Assembly: GCF_003123745.1 (NCBI RefSeq) | Contig: NZ_QETB01000001.1 | Coordinates: 248,001-312,000 of the forward strand | Direction: 5' to 3' | DNA: 64,000 nt | Origin: Ancrocorticia populi | GTDB lineage: Bacteria > Actinomycetota > Actinomycetes > Actinomycetales > Actinomycetaceae | Part shown: piece after piece, positions 1-8,443 of the stretch | Numbering within the stretch: position 1 is the stretch's first letter | Layout of the letters: the number at the start of each line of letters is the position of its first letter | The notes under the pieces: model-generated | What the model was told of the DNA's origin: nothing | Databases searched by the model: none | Seen by the model: only the letters and a program-made list of their open reading frames with translations | Translations under genes and position numbers: made by a program

Positions 1-603
1 CGTCGCAATAGTAGAGGCGGAGTAGGCGATCCCGAGCATCAATGCTTTACCGAAGTTGGAGTTGAGTGAGGCCTTCTCCCCAGCGACCAGCCGCAGCACC
101 GATAGGCCGATCGGGAGCATCATGATGGCCGTTGCGGTATTAGAAACCCACATCGTGACGAGTCCCGTCGCGATCATGAAACCCAGCACGATCATCTTGG
201 GTTTTGCTCCCACCAGCTTGACCACAACCAGCGCGATCCGTTTATGAAGGTTCCACTTCTGAATAGATGCGGCTAAGAAGAAGCCACCCATAAAGAGGAA
301 GATCGTGCCCGAGGCATAAGGTGCAGCAGTCTCGGAGAAGCTTTGATCGTGGAAGAGTGGGAAAAGGATGAGGGGTAGCAGGGACGTCGCAAAGAGCGGG
401 ATCGCCTCGGTGATCCACCAGGTGGCCATCAGCGAGGCAACTGCTGCGGTGAGCTTGAGTCTATGTGCTGAGTAATCGCCCGGAGCCTGATCCGGCATCG
501 CCGCATACACTAGCAACGCAAGCCCGAGTCCAACAACCACTCCAGCGCCGCTCTTGTAGCGCTTGAGCCGAGCGACGTTATTGAAGAACGCGGGCCGGTG
601 CAC
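1..603 (-). CDS. SLC13/DASS-family anion (dicarboxylate) permease, N-terminal 201 residues, cut by window edge
   Basis: Reading the minus strand from a GTG at 603 gives an uninterrupted 201-codon frame to the window edge. It has several hydrophobic segments and the motif WVSNTATAIMMLPIG, which matches the SNTA-type signature of the divalent anion:sodium symporter (SLC13) family. Members import dicarboxylates, citrate or sulfate across the cytoplasmic membrane; the substrate cannot be read here. The start is well fixed, because an in-frame TGA lies three codons upstream and a GGGGGTG stretch precedes it. The early TWWITEAIPLFATSLLPLI segment is also typical. The C-terminal half lies outside the window. 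Confidence 0.85.
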   Translation of the reverse strand, partial: MHRPAFFNNVARLKRYKSGAGVVVGLGLALLVYAAMPDQAPGDYSAHRLKLTAAVASLMATWWITEAIPLFATSLLPLILFPLFHDQSFSETAAPYASGTIFLFMGGFFLAASIQKWNLHKRIALVVVKLVGAKPKMIVLGFMIATGLVTMWVSNTATAIMMLPIGLSVLRLVAGEKASLNSNFGKALMLGIAYSASTIAT

Positions 604-674
604 CTTTGTTCACCCCCGATGCTAAGCCACAGCCGTTGTGGCGGGTATCACTCTTATTCTAGAGGGATCGTTGA

Positions 675-1049
675 ATGGGAACTAGGCTTTTAACCATGGA
701 TATTCGATGTGAGCGTGTGTACGACTGGACGCCAGAGGACGGTACTTTCCCGGTTCTCGTGGATCGGCTATGGCCTCGCGGCGTCAAGAAGGAGCGGCTG
801 GCCGGGGTGCAATGGGACAAGGACATCGCGCCCAGCGCTGATCTCCGCAAAGATTTCCACTCTGGTGCCCTCGGATTCGAGGAGTTCTCTGGGCGGTACA
901 CGGACGAACTTGAAGGATCGGACGCAGGGCAGAAACTTCTTGCCCGGACAAAGGAGGCGGGCGCATCCGTCGTCGTTCTTCTCTACGCATCCAAGGACAA
1001 AAAGGAAAACCACGCGCTAGTTCTGGCCGACTACCTGCGGGGCCTCTAA
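675..1049 (+). CDS. DUF488 family protein
   Basis: This 124-residue protein contains RVYDWTPEDGTFPVLVDRLWPRGVKKE, hallmarks of the DUF488/YeaO family (R-x-Y-D near the N terminus and V-D-R-x-W-P-R-G). Its length fits the family. The biochemical role of the family is not settled. The ATG at 675 is preceded at suitable distance by AGAGGG; a second ATG at 696 would also keep the domain intact. It stands alone, divergent from the permease and convergent with the tRNA-Pro region. Confidence 0.8.
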   Translation: MGTRLLTMDIRCERVYDWTPEDGTFPVLVDRLWPRGVKKERLAGVQWDKDIAPSADLRKDFHSGALGFEEFSGRYTDELEGSDAGQKLLARTKEAGASVVVLLYASKDKKENHALVLADYLRGL

Positions 1050-1122
1050 CCTCGAGATTTGACGCAGAATAGAAATCTCTCGGTCCTCAAACGTCTCGAA
1101 AGCAAGCTTTCGGAAGTTTTCG

Positions 1123-1234
1123 TCGGTCGGGGTATTCGCCGCCTCCGGCAGCTATTGCCCCTCACTCTTCGGATGCCTCAACGATAAATCGTTGGGCCCC
1201 CTCATCGGTCGGGGTATTCGCCACCTTTGGTGGC
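1123..1234 (-). repeat. Two degenerate repeat units carrying copies of the tRNA-Pro 3' end
   Basis: Bases 1123-1140 and 1205-1222 are identical over 18 bases, and 11 of these (TCGGTCGGGGT on the plus strand) recur at 1290-1300 across the 3' end of the tRNA-Pro gene. Spacing is 82 and 85 bases. Read in the tRNA direction, each repeat is a small hairpin (1234-1220, 6 bp; 1152-1138, 6 bp with one G-U pair) followed by GAATACCCCGACCGA, resembling a T arm followed by the acceptor strand. The layout is like the rtT repeats behind Escherichia coli tyrT, but the sequence is unrelated. Confidence 0.6.
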
Positions 1235-1293
1235 TTTTACTCCCTACTCATCCTCGGAAGAGAACATCAATGCTCTCTTCACTCGGATTTCGG

Positions 1294-1367
<74 letters not shown>

Positions 1368-1459
1368 TATTACCAGCGGCAACCAGATTATCTTAGCCGA
1401 GTACCCTCGGCAAAAGGAAACTGGCACCGCCAGAAGAAGGGTGAATCGTGCGACAGTTC

Positions 1460-2440
1460 TCAGACTAGCTGGAAGTCCAGCACTATGGCCTCGGGCCTGC
1501 AGGCGACCCGTACGGGAGCGGTGGGTGACGTGCCGATTCCGGCGGACACGTTTACCCAAGAGGTAGGCCGGGGCTCGGTCCCAGAAGGAACGATTCCATC
1601 CCCGTGCATCACGCCTTCGCCGGCCGGTGGCCACTGGAAAAGCCCGGAGGCATGCTTCGGATCCAGATCGCAGTTGGTCACTAGCGCCCCGTAGCCCGGC
1701 ACGCACACTTGACCGCCGTGCGTATGCCCGGCGAACACGGCCGCGCAGCCCTCGCGCGCCATCTGATCCAGTATGTGGGTATACGGCGCGTGGGTTAGGC
1801 CGAGTTTAAGGATCCCATTTTGGGCCGACGACGACGTCTCCACCGGATAATCGTCCAACTCGATATGGGGATCGTCTACACCAACGAGCTCGATCGGCCA
1901 ACCGGATGCTGTGATCTGCGAGCGCGCATTGTTCATGTTGACCCAGCCGAAGGATTCGAGATCCTTCGTCATCTCTTTCCAAGGCAGCTCGCGTTCGCGC
2001 TTCTTGATATGGCTGGCAGGAGACTTCTGCTTGAAGTACACGAAGGGGTTCTTCGCGTGTGGCTTGTAATAATCGTTAGAGCCATACACGAATGCGCCGG
2101 GGGTGCCGGCTAGGGGCGCGAGCGCCTCCATGAGCAGCGGCAGTGATTTCTCCGATGCCACCTGATCCCCGGTGAACACCACGAGGTCTGGCTGGGTTGA
2201 AGCAAGAGATGCCAGCCAGCGAAGCCTCTTGCGCTGATATGGCATGAGGTGAATGTCAGAAAGGTGGAGAACCCGCAGCCTTTCCGAGCGCTCCGAACCC
2301 TGAGGAAGCCTGTTTCGGTCCATCAGAATGGTCCGGTAACGCACTGTATAGGCGTGGGCTTCGGTTAGTCCCCAGATCGCCGCACCCGCGCCTGCCGCGA
2401 ATGTTCCCGCCGTCCAGCGGCCTAATGTTGAGGTAGCCAC
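1460..2440 (-). CDS. Calcineurin-like metallophosphoesterase
   Basis: The 326-residue protein carries the metallophosphoesterase signature in order: LHLSDIHLM (first Asp/His), VVFTGDQVA, GSNDYY in place of the usual GNHD, and AGHTHGGQV near the C terminus. A hydrophobic stretch around residues 10-30 suggests membrane association. It starts three bases after the PBP gene and is almost certainly cotranscribed with it. The same pairing of a class A PBP with a phosphoesterase is known in mycobacteria (ponA2-Rv3683). The substrate is unknown; phospholipid or cell-wall precursor phosphoesters are possible from context only. Confidence 0.85.
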   Translation of the reverse strand: MATSTLGRWTAGTFAAGAGAAIWGLTEAHAYTVRYRTILMDRNRLPQGSERSERLRVLHLSDIHLMPYQRKRLRWLASLASTQPDLVVFTGDQVASEKSLPLLMEALAPLAGTPGAFVYGSNDYYKPHAKNPFVYFKQKSPASHIKKRERELPWKEMTKDLESFGWVNMNNARSQITASGWPIELVGVDDPHIELDDYPVETSSSAQNGILKLGLTHAPYTHILDQMAREGCAAVFAGHTHGGQVCVPGYGALVTNCDLDPKHASGLFQWPPAGEGVMHGDGIVPSGTEPRPTSWVNVSAGIGTSPTAPVRVACRPEAIVLDFQLV

Positions 2441-2443
2441 GGC

Positions 2444-4657
2444 TTAATCGTCGTCGTCTTCCGAATCGCCGCCATCATCGTCAGATCCGCCGCCGTTGTC
2501 TCCACTGTCGGAGCTGCCGCCGCCGTCGTTCGAAGAATTCGACGAACTGTTAGAAGGCCTAGAGGTGGACGGGCCCTTGGTGACGTTCCGAGAAGGCGCG
2601 GTGAAGCTCTCGTTGGACTGTCCTTCGAGTGCCTGCGGGAGATAGGCGGAGAAAACCTGAGCGGGGAACAGGCCGCCGTAGACCTCATAGTAGTATCGGC
2701 CGTTGATCGTGGACCCAATCATCGATGTCTGGCCTTCGGTGTGCCCGTGCCAGATCGCGGTTGCGAGCTGCGGTGTGTAGCCCATGAACCACGCGTCATA
2801 ATCGTTATTCGAGGTGCCGGTCTTGCCAGCCACCTCGCGGCCCGGCACCTGAGCGGATTCGCCGGTGGCGCCGTTGGAGACAACCTGCTTGAGGACCGAG
2901 GTGGTTTCGCGGGCCACTTCCTTATCCAGCACCTGCTCGCAATCGGGTTCCTTCTTCACGATCTCCTCATCATCGTCCTCAATGCTGGTGAAGGACATCG
3001 GCTTACACGCATTGCCCTCGGCAGCGATTGAAGCTGCAGCTACTGAAAGAGAGAGAGGGGAAATGTTGTTGGCGCCGAGCACCTGAGCTGGCACGTACGC
3101 CCAGTCCTCCCCGTCGCCTCGCTGGACGCCGAGGTCCTGAGCAATGTTGCCGATATTGCACATGTCGAGCTTGGAAGCCATGTGCACGAAGCTACCGTTT
3201 ACAGACTGCCTTGCTGATTCGAGCACGGTCATGTTGCCGCCGCCCTTACCCTCAAGGTTGGTGAACTTGTAATCGGCCAACTGCTCGGGTGCGCACGAAC
3301 TGTAGAACTGGCTGCGCGGAATGGTACCGGAGTTGGAATTGATGGTCTCGTAGGCAGTGTGGCCTTGGCGGAGCCATTCGATCAGCGTGAACACCTTGAA
3401 GGTTGATCCAGACTGGCGCCCAGAGCCGCCCTTCATGTCAACACCCGCGTTGAGGTTGACGGTGGTGGCATAAGGATCTTCAGCATCGTTACCGTATGTG
3501 GTGTTCTGAGCCATCGCTTTGATGTGGCCGGTGTTCGGCTCAACGCTGGAGAGCGCCATCTTGGTTCCCGAACCATCGCCTACCGGGATCTCCTCAACGA
3601 TCGAATTGTAGGCGGCTTTTTGAGCACTTGGATCCATTGTCGAGTGAATAGTCAGGCCACCACGGTAAAGCTGGGAAACCCGATCATCCCTGTCTTCTCC
3701 CCACGAATCGTCCTGCAGAATGTCTTGAACAACGTACTCGCAGAAGTAGGCGGAGTTTCCGGCGGATTCGCAGCCGTTCTGAGGATCGGACACCTTCAGG
3801 GTGTCCTCGAGGGGCGTATCGATCGCCTTGTCGTACTCCTCTTGGGTGATGTAGTCGTTTTCTAGCATCGTGCCAAGCACGGTGTTGCGACGCTTCTGAG
3901 CGTCCTCTGGGTGCCGGATAGGATCCCAGCGGGCGGGGGACTGGGTGATGCCTGCCAGCGTGGCCGCCTCGGTGATGGAGAGATCGGCGGCGTTCTTGGA
4001 AAAGTAGCGCTGGGCGGCGGCTTCAACGCCGTATTCGGACCGTCCGAACTGGGCAAGGTTGAGGTAACCGGTGAGGATCTCGTCCTTGCTCATCGTCTTT
4101 TCGATACTGACTGCGTATCGGGCTTCGTTGATCTTTCGGCCGATGCTCTTTTCGGTGGCCTCATTGATCTCTGAATCGTCACCCGAAACGCGTCCCTGCT
4201 CGATCAGTGCGTTACGCACGTACTGCTGGGTAATGGAGGATCCACCAGAAAGCGTGGAACCCGTTATGTTGGAGACCAGCGCGCCCAGAATACCCTGAAC
4301 GTCCACACCGTGGTGCTCATAGAACCTGCGGTCCTCGATAGATACGGCGGCGTTCTTCATGTGGTCAGAGATCTGGTCGGATGCCACGACGATGCGATTC
4401 TCCGCATAGAACCGCGCCAGCACGGATCCATCCGACGCGAGAATCACTGACTGTTCCGAAGGCTCGGTGAAGCCAAGATCCTCAGGAACACCCTCGAATA
4501 GAGCTGTTCCGGCGTTGACCGTTGTGCCCGCGGCCGTCACCACAGGCATCACCATGCCCGCGATGAGTGCCCCTCCGAGGATGATTGCGGAGAGCAAAGC
4601 AAACGTCTGTGTCATGATCTGGCGCGCAGTGGCACCTTGCTGGCGAGAACTCGACAT
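2444..4657 (-). CDS. ponA: Bifunctional class A penicillin-binding protein (transglycosylase/transpeptidase)
   Basis: The protein polymerises and crosslinks peptidoglycan outside the membrane. After one N-terminal transmembrane segment comes the GT51 glycosyltransferase domain, with EDRRFYEHHGVD, GGSSITQQYVRN and RKINEARYAVSIEK. The transpeptidase domain has SGSTFK (catalytic Ser), SVN and KTGT. The C-terminal tail is rich in Ser, Gly and Asp and lacks a recognisable PASTA domain, unlike mycobacterial PonA2. I chose the ATG at 4657 (MSSSRQQG), giving 737 residues; a TTG at 4699 would add 14. It is divergent from whiB and leads the operon with the phosphoesterase. Confidence 0.93.
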   Translation of the reverse strand: MSSSRQQGATARQIMTQTFALLSAIILGGALIAGMVMPVVTAAGTTVNAGTALFEGVPEDLGFTEPSEQSVILASDGSVLARFYAENRIVVASDQISDHMKNAAVSIEDRRFYEHHGVDVQGILGALVSNITGSTLSGGSSITQQYVRNALIEQGRVSGDDSEINEATEKSIGRKINEARYAVSIEKTMSKDEILTGYLNLAQFGRSEYGVEAAAQRYFSKNAADLSITEAATLAGITQSPARWDPIRHPEDAQKRRNTVLGTMLENDYITQEEYDKAIDTPLEDTLKVSDPQNGCESAGNSAYFCEYVVQDILQDDSWGEDRDDRVSQLYRGGLTIHSTMDPSAQKAAYNSIVEEIPVGDGSGTKMALSSVEPNTGHIKAMAQNTTYGNDAEDPYATTVNLNAGVDMKGGSGRQSGSTFKVFTLIEWLRQGHTAYETINSNSGTIPRSQFYSSCAPEQLADYKFTNLEGKGGGNMTVLESARQSVNGSFVHMASKLDMCNIGNIAQDLGVQRGDGEDWAYVPAQVLGANNISPLSLSVAAASIAAEGNACKPMSFTSIEDDDEEIVKKEPDCEQVLDKEVARETTSVLKQVVSNGATGESAQVPGREVAGKTGTSNNDYDAWFMGYTPQLATAIWHGHTEGQTSMIGSTINGRYYYEVYGGLFPAQVFSAYLPQALEGQSNESFTAPSRNVTKGPSTSRPSNSSSNSSNDGGGSSDSGDNGGGSDDDGGDSEDDDD

Positions 4658-4822
4658 AGCCACAAGAATACGTGCTCGATGCTCAGATGTCCCGAGCAAG
4701 GTGATGGGTTATTGCCCACGGTCGGCCATGGTTGGCCAGGTTGGGCAGCCTGCCCGACCGTCGCGCAGCCTTACCAAAAAGTGGCCATGGCCGTCTCACG
4801 GCGCGAATTCTAAGACGTCAAA

Positions 4823-4852
4823 TTGGGTTTATCTGGATGAGGTGCTTACTAT
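4823..4852 (+). promoter_or_regulatory. Predicted sigma-A-type promoter for whiB
   Basis: TTGGGT at 4823-4828 and TACTAT at 4847-4852 are separated by 18 bases and lie about 70 bases before the whiB start. They form a plausible -35/-10 pair in an otherwise GC-rich divergent intergenic region. This rests on sequence resemblance only. Confidence 0.45.
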
Positions 4853-4923
4853 GGAGACATACGAGGTGATGAGAGTCACTACGCCTTGGTGGACAGCGTT
4901 GTTCTGTTGGAAAGGAGTAGGCA

Positions 4924-5253
4924 ATGTCAGTGGCCGAAGCTGATCAGACGTGGGCCGTTTATGCTGCGTGCGCGCATACCGATCCCGATGCGTTATTTGT
5001 CAAGGGGGCTGCCCAGCGGGAGGTGCGACAAGTCTGCTTTTCGTGCCCTGTACGCGTTCAATGCCTTTCGGACGCCCTAGACTCCAAGATCACCTTCGGG
5101 GTGTGGGGTGGGCTCACGGAACGTGAACGGCGGGCCATTATGCGGCAATGCCCGGATGAAGAGGACTGGACCGAACGTCTGGCGTCCGGCACCGATGAAC
5201 TCGCTGAGGCACTCCGCAACGGGAAACTGCCACGCCTCGGCCGCGCCTCATAG
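4924..5253 (+). CDS. whiB: WhiB-family iron-sulfur transcriptional regulator (WhiB4-like by position)
   Basis: At 109 residues it has the four cluster cysteines C16, C38, C41 and C47 (C-x21-C-x2-C-x5-C), then the GVWGGLTERERR turn motif typical of Wbl proteins, and a basic C-terminal stretch. WhiB proteins bind a 4Fe-4S cluster and act as redox- or NO-responsive transcription regulators in actinobacteria. Divergence from a class A PBP gene matches whiB4-ponA2 in mycobacteria, so a WhiB4-type role is an inference from synteny. It is followed within 14 bases by the small DUF4177 gene. Confidence 0.92.
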   Translation: MSVAEADQTWAVYAACAHTDPDALFVKGAAQREVRQVCFSCPVRVQCLSDALDSKITFGVWGGLTERERRAIMRQCPDEEDWTERLASGTDELAEALRNGKLPRLGRAS

Positions 5254-5266
5254 CTAGGATTGGCTT

Positions 5267-5422
5267 ATGCAAACATGGGAATACGCAACAATACCGCTCT
5301 TGATTCACAATACGAAGGCCATCCTCGACACGTGGGGAGAAGAAGGATGGGAACTGGTTCAGGTGATCCCTGGGCCAGATAGCTCGAACCTCGTGGCCTA
5401 CCTAAAGCGCCCGAAGGCCTGA
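5267..5422 (+). CDS. Small DUF4177-like protein
   Basis: This is a 51-codon gene between whiB and the RidA-like gene. It translates to MQTWEYATIPLLIHNTKAIL and continues with W-x-x-E-G-W-E-L-V-Q-V-I. The WEY start and the GWELV core are the hallmark of DUF4177 proteins, which are small and of unknown function. Its stop is one base before the ATG of the next gene, so the two are translationally coupled. Both the compact spacing and the family match support a real gene. Confidence 0.8.
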   Translation: MQTWEYATIPLLIHNTKAILDTWGEEGWELVQVIPGPDSSNLVAYLKRPKA

Positions 5423-5423
5423 G

Positions 5424-5882
5424 ATGCCGCACTTCGCTGAGAGGCTCGCCGAGCTGGGCATTGTTCTACCTGAAGTGGCTGCCCCTGTGGCCGCCTATAT
5501 TCCGGCCAAGCGGACGGGTCCGGAGATCCGTACTTCAGGCCAACTTCCTTTCGTGGCGGGGAAGCTAGAAGTTACGGGTAAGGTTGGCGCAGAAGTCAGC
5601 GCAGAACTGGCCTACGATCAGGCCCGGATTGCTGCCCTGAACGCTTTGGCCGCCGCCGCATCGGTTGGTGGAGAGAGCCTGACTATTACGCACGTGACCG
5701 TTTTCGTGGCGTCCGCTCCCGATTTCACAGCCCAGCCCCAAGTGGCGAACGGCGCTTCCGATCTCCTCGCGGAGATTTTCGGCCCGGCTGGTGCGCACAC
5801 GCGTTCCGCAGTTGGCGTGGCCGTACTTCCCTTGGATTCTCCCGTGGAAGTTGAGCTCGTTTGTTTGGCCGATAACGAATAA
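5424..5882 (+). CDS. RidA/YjgF-like protein
   Basis: The 152-residue product resembles the longer YjgF/RidA branch: PEVAAPVAAYIPAKRTG and IRTSGQLPFVAGKLEVTGKVG at the front, and GPAGAHTRSAVGVAVLPLDSPVEVEL at the end. Classical RidA proteins hydrolyse reactive enamine/imine intermediates from pyridoxal enzymes, using an Arg that is present here in the HTRSAVGV stretch. Whether this long branch does the same is not established. It is coupled to the DUF4177 gene, in the same position as the mycobacterial homologue near crp. Confidence 0.8.
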   Translation: MPHFAERLAELGIVLPEVAAPVAAYIPAKRTGPEIRTSGQLPFVAGKLEVTGKVGAEVSAELAYDQARIAALNALAAAASVGGESLTITHVTVFVASAPDFTAQPQVANGASDLLAEIFGPAGAHTRSAVGVAVLPLDSPVEVELVCLADNE

Positions 5883-5900
5883 CCACGCTCAACCCAAAAA

Positions 5901-5931
5901 AGGTGTGGACCAGACGGTCCACACCTTTTTC
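5901..5931. terminator. Bidirectional rho-independent terminator
   Basis: AAGGTGTGGACC pairs perfectly with GGTCCACACCTT around the loop AGAC. It has a run of A on the left and T on the right, between the converging ends of the RidA-like gene (5882) and crp (5945). Confidence 0.9.
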
Positions 5932-5944
5932 TTATCGACTCGGT

Positions 5945-6622
5945 TTAGTGTGCGCGGCGCTGGAGGCGGCCCACTTCGATCAGAAGGACTGCGCGGCCTT
6001 CCAGACGGATCCAGTTACGGGAGACGAAATCAGCAAGGGACTTGTTGACGGTCTCGCGCGATGCTCCTACCAGGTGAGCCAGTTCCTCTTGAGTCAGATC
6101 GTGAGGTACATAGATGCCTTCAGGAGTGCGCTCGCCGAAGCGGTTGGCGAGGTCAAGCAGTGCCTTGGCAACGCGGCCAGGAACATCGGAGAACACCAGA
6201 TCGGCCATCTGCTCGTTGGTATGGCGCAGGCGCCGGGCCAGCTCGCGGAGCATGGACTGCGAAAGCTCCGGGTGAGCAGTCAGAAATACCATCATGTCCT
6301 TGTGTGACAAGGAGAGCATCTTAGTTGGGGCGATGGCTGTCACCGTGGAGGAGCGTGCTCCAAGATCAAACAGTGAGAGCTCCCCAATGATCTCACCGGG
6401 GCCAAGCACGGCGATGAGATTCTCGCGGCCGTCATCAGACGAGTGGCTCAGCTTAACCTTGCCCTCAGTGAGGACATAAAGGCGATCGCCCTCGTCCCCT
6501 TCGCGGAAGAGTGCATCCCCGCGCTTGAGGCTGGTATCGCTCATAAGCTCACCGAGACTCTCGAGGTCCTCAGCATCGAGATCCTTGAAGAGGGGAACCC
6601 CCTTCAGAACGGTGGTGTCCAT
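5945..6622 (-). CDS. crp: Crp/Fnr-family transcriptional regulator (GlxR/Crp type)
   Basis: The 225-residue protein has an N-terminal cyclic-nucleotide-binding fold (REGDEGDRLYVLTEGKVKL and PGEIIGELSLFD followed by ARSSTVTA, the cAMP-pocket pattern). A C-terminal winged helix-turn-helix (LTQEELAHLVGASRETVNKSL) follows. These are diagnostic of the actinobacterial Crp/GlxR group, global regulators of carbon and respiratory metabolism. I placed the start at the ATG at 6622, just after AAAGGGAAGA. It sits divergent from nth, as in mycobacteria. A TATAGCATA stretch upstream could be its -10 region. Confidence 0.93.
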   Translation of the reverse strand: MDTTVLKGVPLFKDLDAEDLESLGELMSDTSLKRGDALFREGDEGDRLYVLTEGKVKLSHSSDDGRENLIAVLGPGEIIGELSLFDLGARSSTVTAIAPTKMLSLSHKDMMVFLTAHPELSQSMLRELARRLRHTNEQMADLVFSDVPGRVAKALLDLANRFGERTPEGIYVPHDLTQEELAHLVGASRETVNKSLADFVSRNWIRLEGRAVLLIEVGRLQRRAH

Positions 6623-6702
6623 TTCTTCCCTTTCTTTGAATATGCTATACACATCACATCTTGCCATCTTCTAGGGTGCATTCGCACTAATAAGCTAGAA
6701 GC

Positions 6703-7440
6703 ATGTCCCCACGAGTTCGACTTCCCTACAGAGCACGGTCTGTCAAAGAGCGCCGTGAACGTGCTGCGGCAATCACCGATGAGCTTGCGATTCTGTATCC
6801 AGACGCCCGCTGCGCGCTCGACTTCTCGAATCCATTTGAGCTACTTATTGCCACAGTTCTCTCTGCGCAAACCACCGATGTACGGGTAAATTCGGTGACA
6901 CCAGAACTGTTTTCTCGCTACCCCGATCCCGAATCGATGGCTGGGGCAAACCGCGAGCAGGTCGAAGCGATCTTAAGACCACTCGGGTTCTTCCGATCCA
7001 AGGCAAAATCCTGCATAGGACTGTCGGCCGCCCTGTGCAGCTCTTTCGGCGGGGAGGTCCCGGGAAATCTTCCCGATCTCGTTTCCCTGCCGGGGGTTGG
7101 CCGCAAGACCGCCAACGTGGTGCTTGGCAACGCGTTCGATATCCCCGGCATCACGGTTGATACGCATGTGGGGCGGTTGGCGCGCCGGTGGGGATGGACT
7201 CGGAACGAGGATCCAGTGAAGGTGGAGGCGGATATCGCGCAGCTTTTACCCGAGGAGACGTGGACACTTCGGTGCCATCAAATCATCTACCACGGGCGGC
7301 AGGTATGCCATTCGCGCAAGCCGGCTTGTTTGGAGTGCGGGTTGAAGTACGTATGCCCGTCCTACGAGATCTATGTGGGCATGCCGGCCGTCTCTGATCC
7401 CGAGGCACAACTCCCAGAACCCCCACATCCCGAGATCTGA
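6703..7440 (+). CDS. nth: Endonuclease III (DNA glycosylase/AP lyase)
   Basis: The enzyme excises oxidised pyrimidines and cleaves AP sites in base-excision repair. The helix-hairpin-helix LPGVGRKTANVV holds the catalytic Lys (about K135) and VDTHVGR the catalytic Asp (about D153). The C-terminal 4Fe-4S motif C-x6-C-x2-C-x5-C is complete (CHSRKPACLECGLKYVC). The 245-residue length is normal with a short C-terminal tail. The gene is divergent from crp with 80 bases between the starts. Confidence 0.96.
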   Translation: MSPRVRLPYRARSVKERRERAAAITDELAILYPDARCALDFSNPFELLIATVLSAQTTDVRVNSVTPELFSRYPDPESMAGANREQVEAILRPLGFFRSKAKSCIGLSAALCSSFGGEVPGNLPDLVSLPGVGRKTANVVLGNAFDIPGITVDTHVGRLARRWGWTRNEDPVKVEADIAQLLPEETWTLRCHQIIYHGRQVCHSRKPACLECGLKYVCPSYEIYVGMPAVSDPEAQLPEPPHPEI

Positions 7441-7486
7441 CGCAAACCCGAAGTTGAAACTCGGGGCTTGACGCAGTCTCGGGGGA

Positions 7487-8404
7487 CTAGGGGAGGGAGT
7501 CCAAGAACTCCAGAATGATCCTCGTAGATTCTTCCGGGGCTTCCTCGTTTACGAAGTGCCCCACCCCAGGAATGGTGATGTGACGGTATGTGTTCGTCAC
7601 GAATTCGCTGTCCCGCTGCCAGGCGCGTTCGGGGAGCAATGGATCTAGATCTCCGCGAACGGTCCATACGGGGACCTCGATATCGCGTTTGGTGATCTCG
7701 AAAAATTTGCGACCATCGGGACGCTGAGGGGAGGTGTAGGACCACCGGAGCTGAGCAACGGCGGTGTCCGCGGCCTCGGGGAGCCTCATGGCTGCCGCAT
7801 AGTTAGTGGCCTCGCCAGAAGCGCCAGTATTTGCGGGGGCGGACCATTCCTCGAGCAGCTTCTTGATGTAGGAATCGCTCCGTAGAGCATTCCGGGCGAG
7901 CGGGCTCACGAAGGTCTGTGCCACCCGGCGCCATGTTGCCAGTGTCAGGTGAGTACCAGCACGTTGGAGAGTGCGGGTATGAGGAGCTGAGAAGGTGAGG
8001 ACGCCGGCCGTCAGCTCGGGGAACATGGCGGGAAGTGCCCACGCCAGCGTCCCGCCACGCCCGAGTCCAACAACGGCCACCTTGGAAGCGCCAAGTGTGC
8101 GGGCTATCCCACTGAGGTCACGCGTGAGAGTGAGCGCGTCGGTTCCCTCGGGGGTCTTATCCGATCCCCCGAGCCCCCGCTGATCGATCGCGGCAACCTC
8201 GTAGCCAGCCCGGGCGATGGGTTCAATCTGGTGCCTCCACGCCCACCAATATTCCGGATGCCCATGTACGAGGAGAACTAGGGGACGATCATCGTGGTGG
8301 GAGCCCATGTGGGCAAGATGAAATTGGCATCCGTTTGCCTGAATGAGGCGATGGGCCCACGGCCCTGGAATGAACACACACGAGTTATCGGCTGGTGTGG
8401 CCAT
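7487..8404 (-). CDS. Alpha/beta-hydrolase fold protein (epoxide-hydrolase-like) with missing nucleophile
   Basis: The 305-residue protein has the epoxide hydrolase layout: LLVHGHPEYWWAWRHQI (HGxP oxyanion motif), AAIDQRGLGGSDKTPEG, the VRGDLDPLLPERAW acid region and VGHFVNEEAPEE with the catalytic His. At the nucleophile elbow, where relatives have G-H-D-W-G-G or G-x-S-x-G-G, the sequence is VVGLGRGGTLAW, so the nucleophile is glycine. I re-read the codons on the minus strand and they support this. It is therefore likely a non-hydrolytic or altered member. Position near nth matches mycobacterial ephE (Rv3670). Confidence 0.8.
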   Translation of the reverse strand: MATPADNSCVFIPGPWAHRLIQANGCQFHLAHMGSHHDDRPLVLLVHGHPEYWWAWRHQIEPIARAGYEVAAIDQRGLGGSDKTPEGTDALTLTRDLSGIARTLGASKVAVVGLGRGGTLAWALPAMFPELTAGVLTFSAPHTRTLQRAGTHLTLATWRRVAQTFVSPLARNALRSDSYIKKLLEEWSAPANTGASGEATNYAAAMRLPEAADTAVAQLRWSYTSPQRPDGRKFFEITKRDIEVPVWTVRGDLDPLLPERAWQRDSEFVTNTYRHITIPGVGHFVNEEAPEESTRIILEFLDSLP

Positions 8405-8443
8405 GGAGGATCCTATCGATGAGGAGACTGAGCAGAGAAGAGG

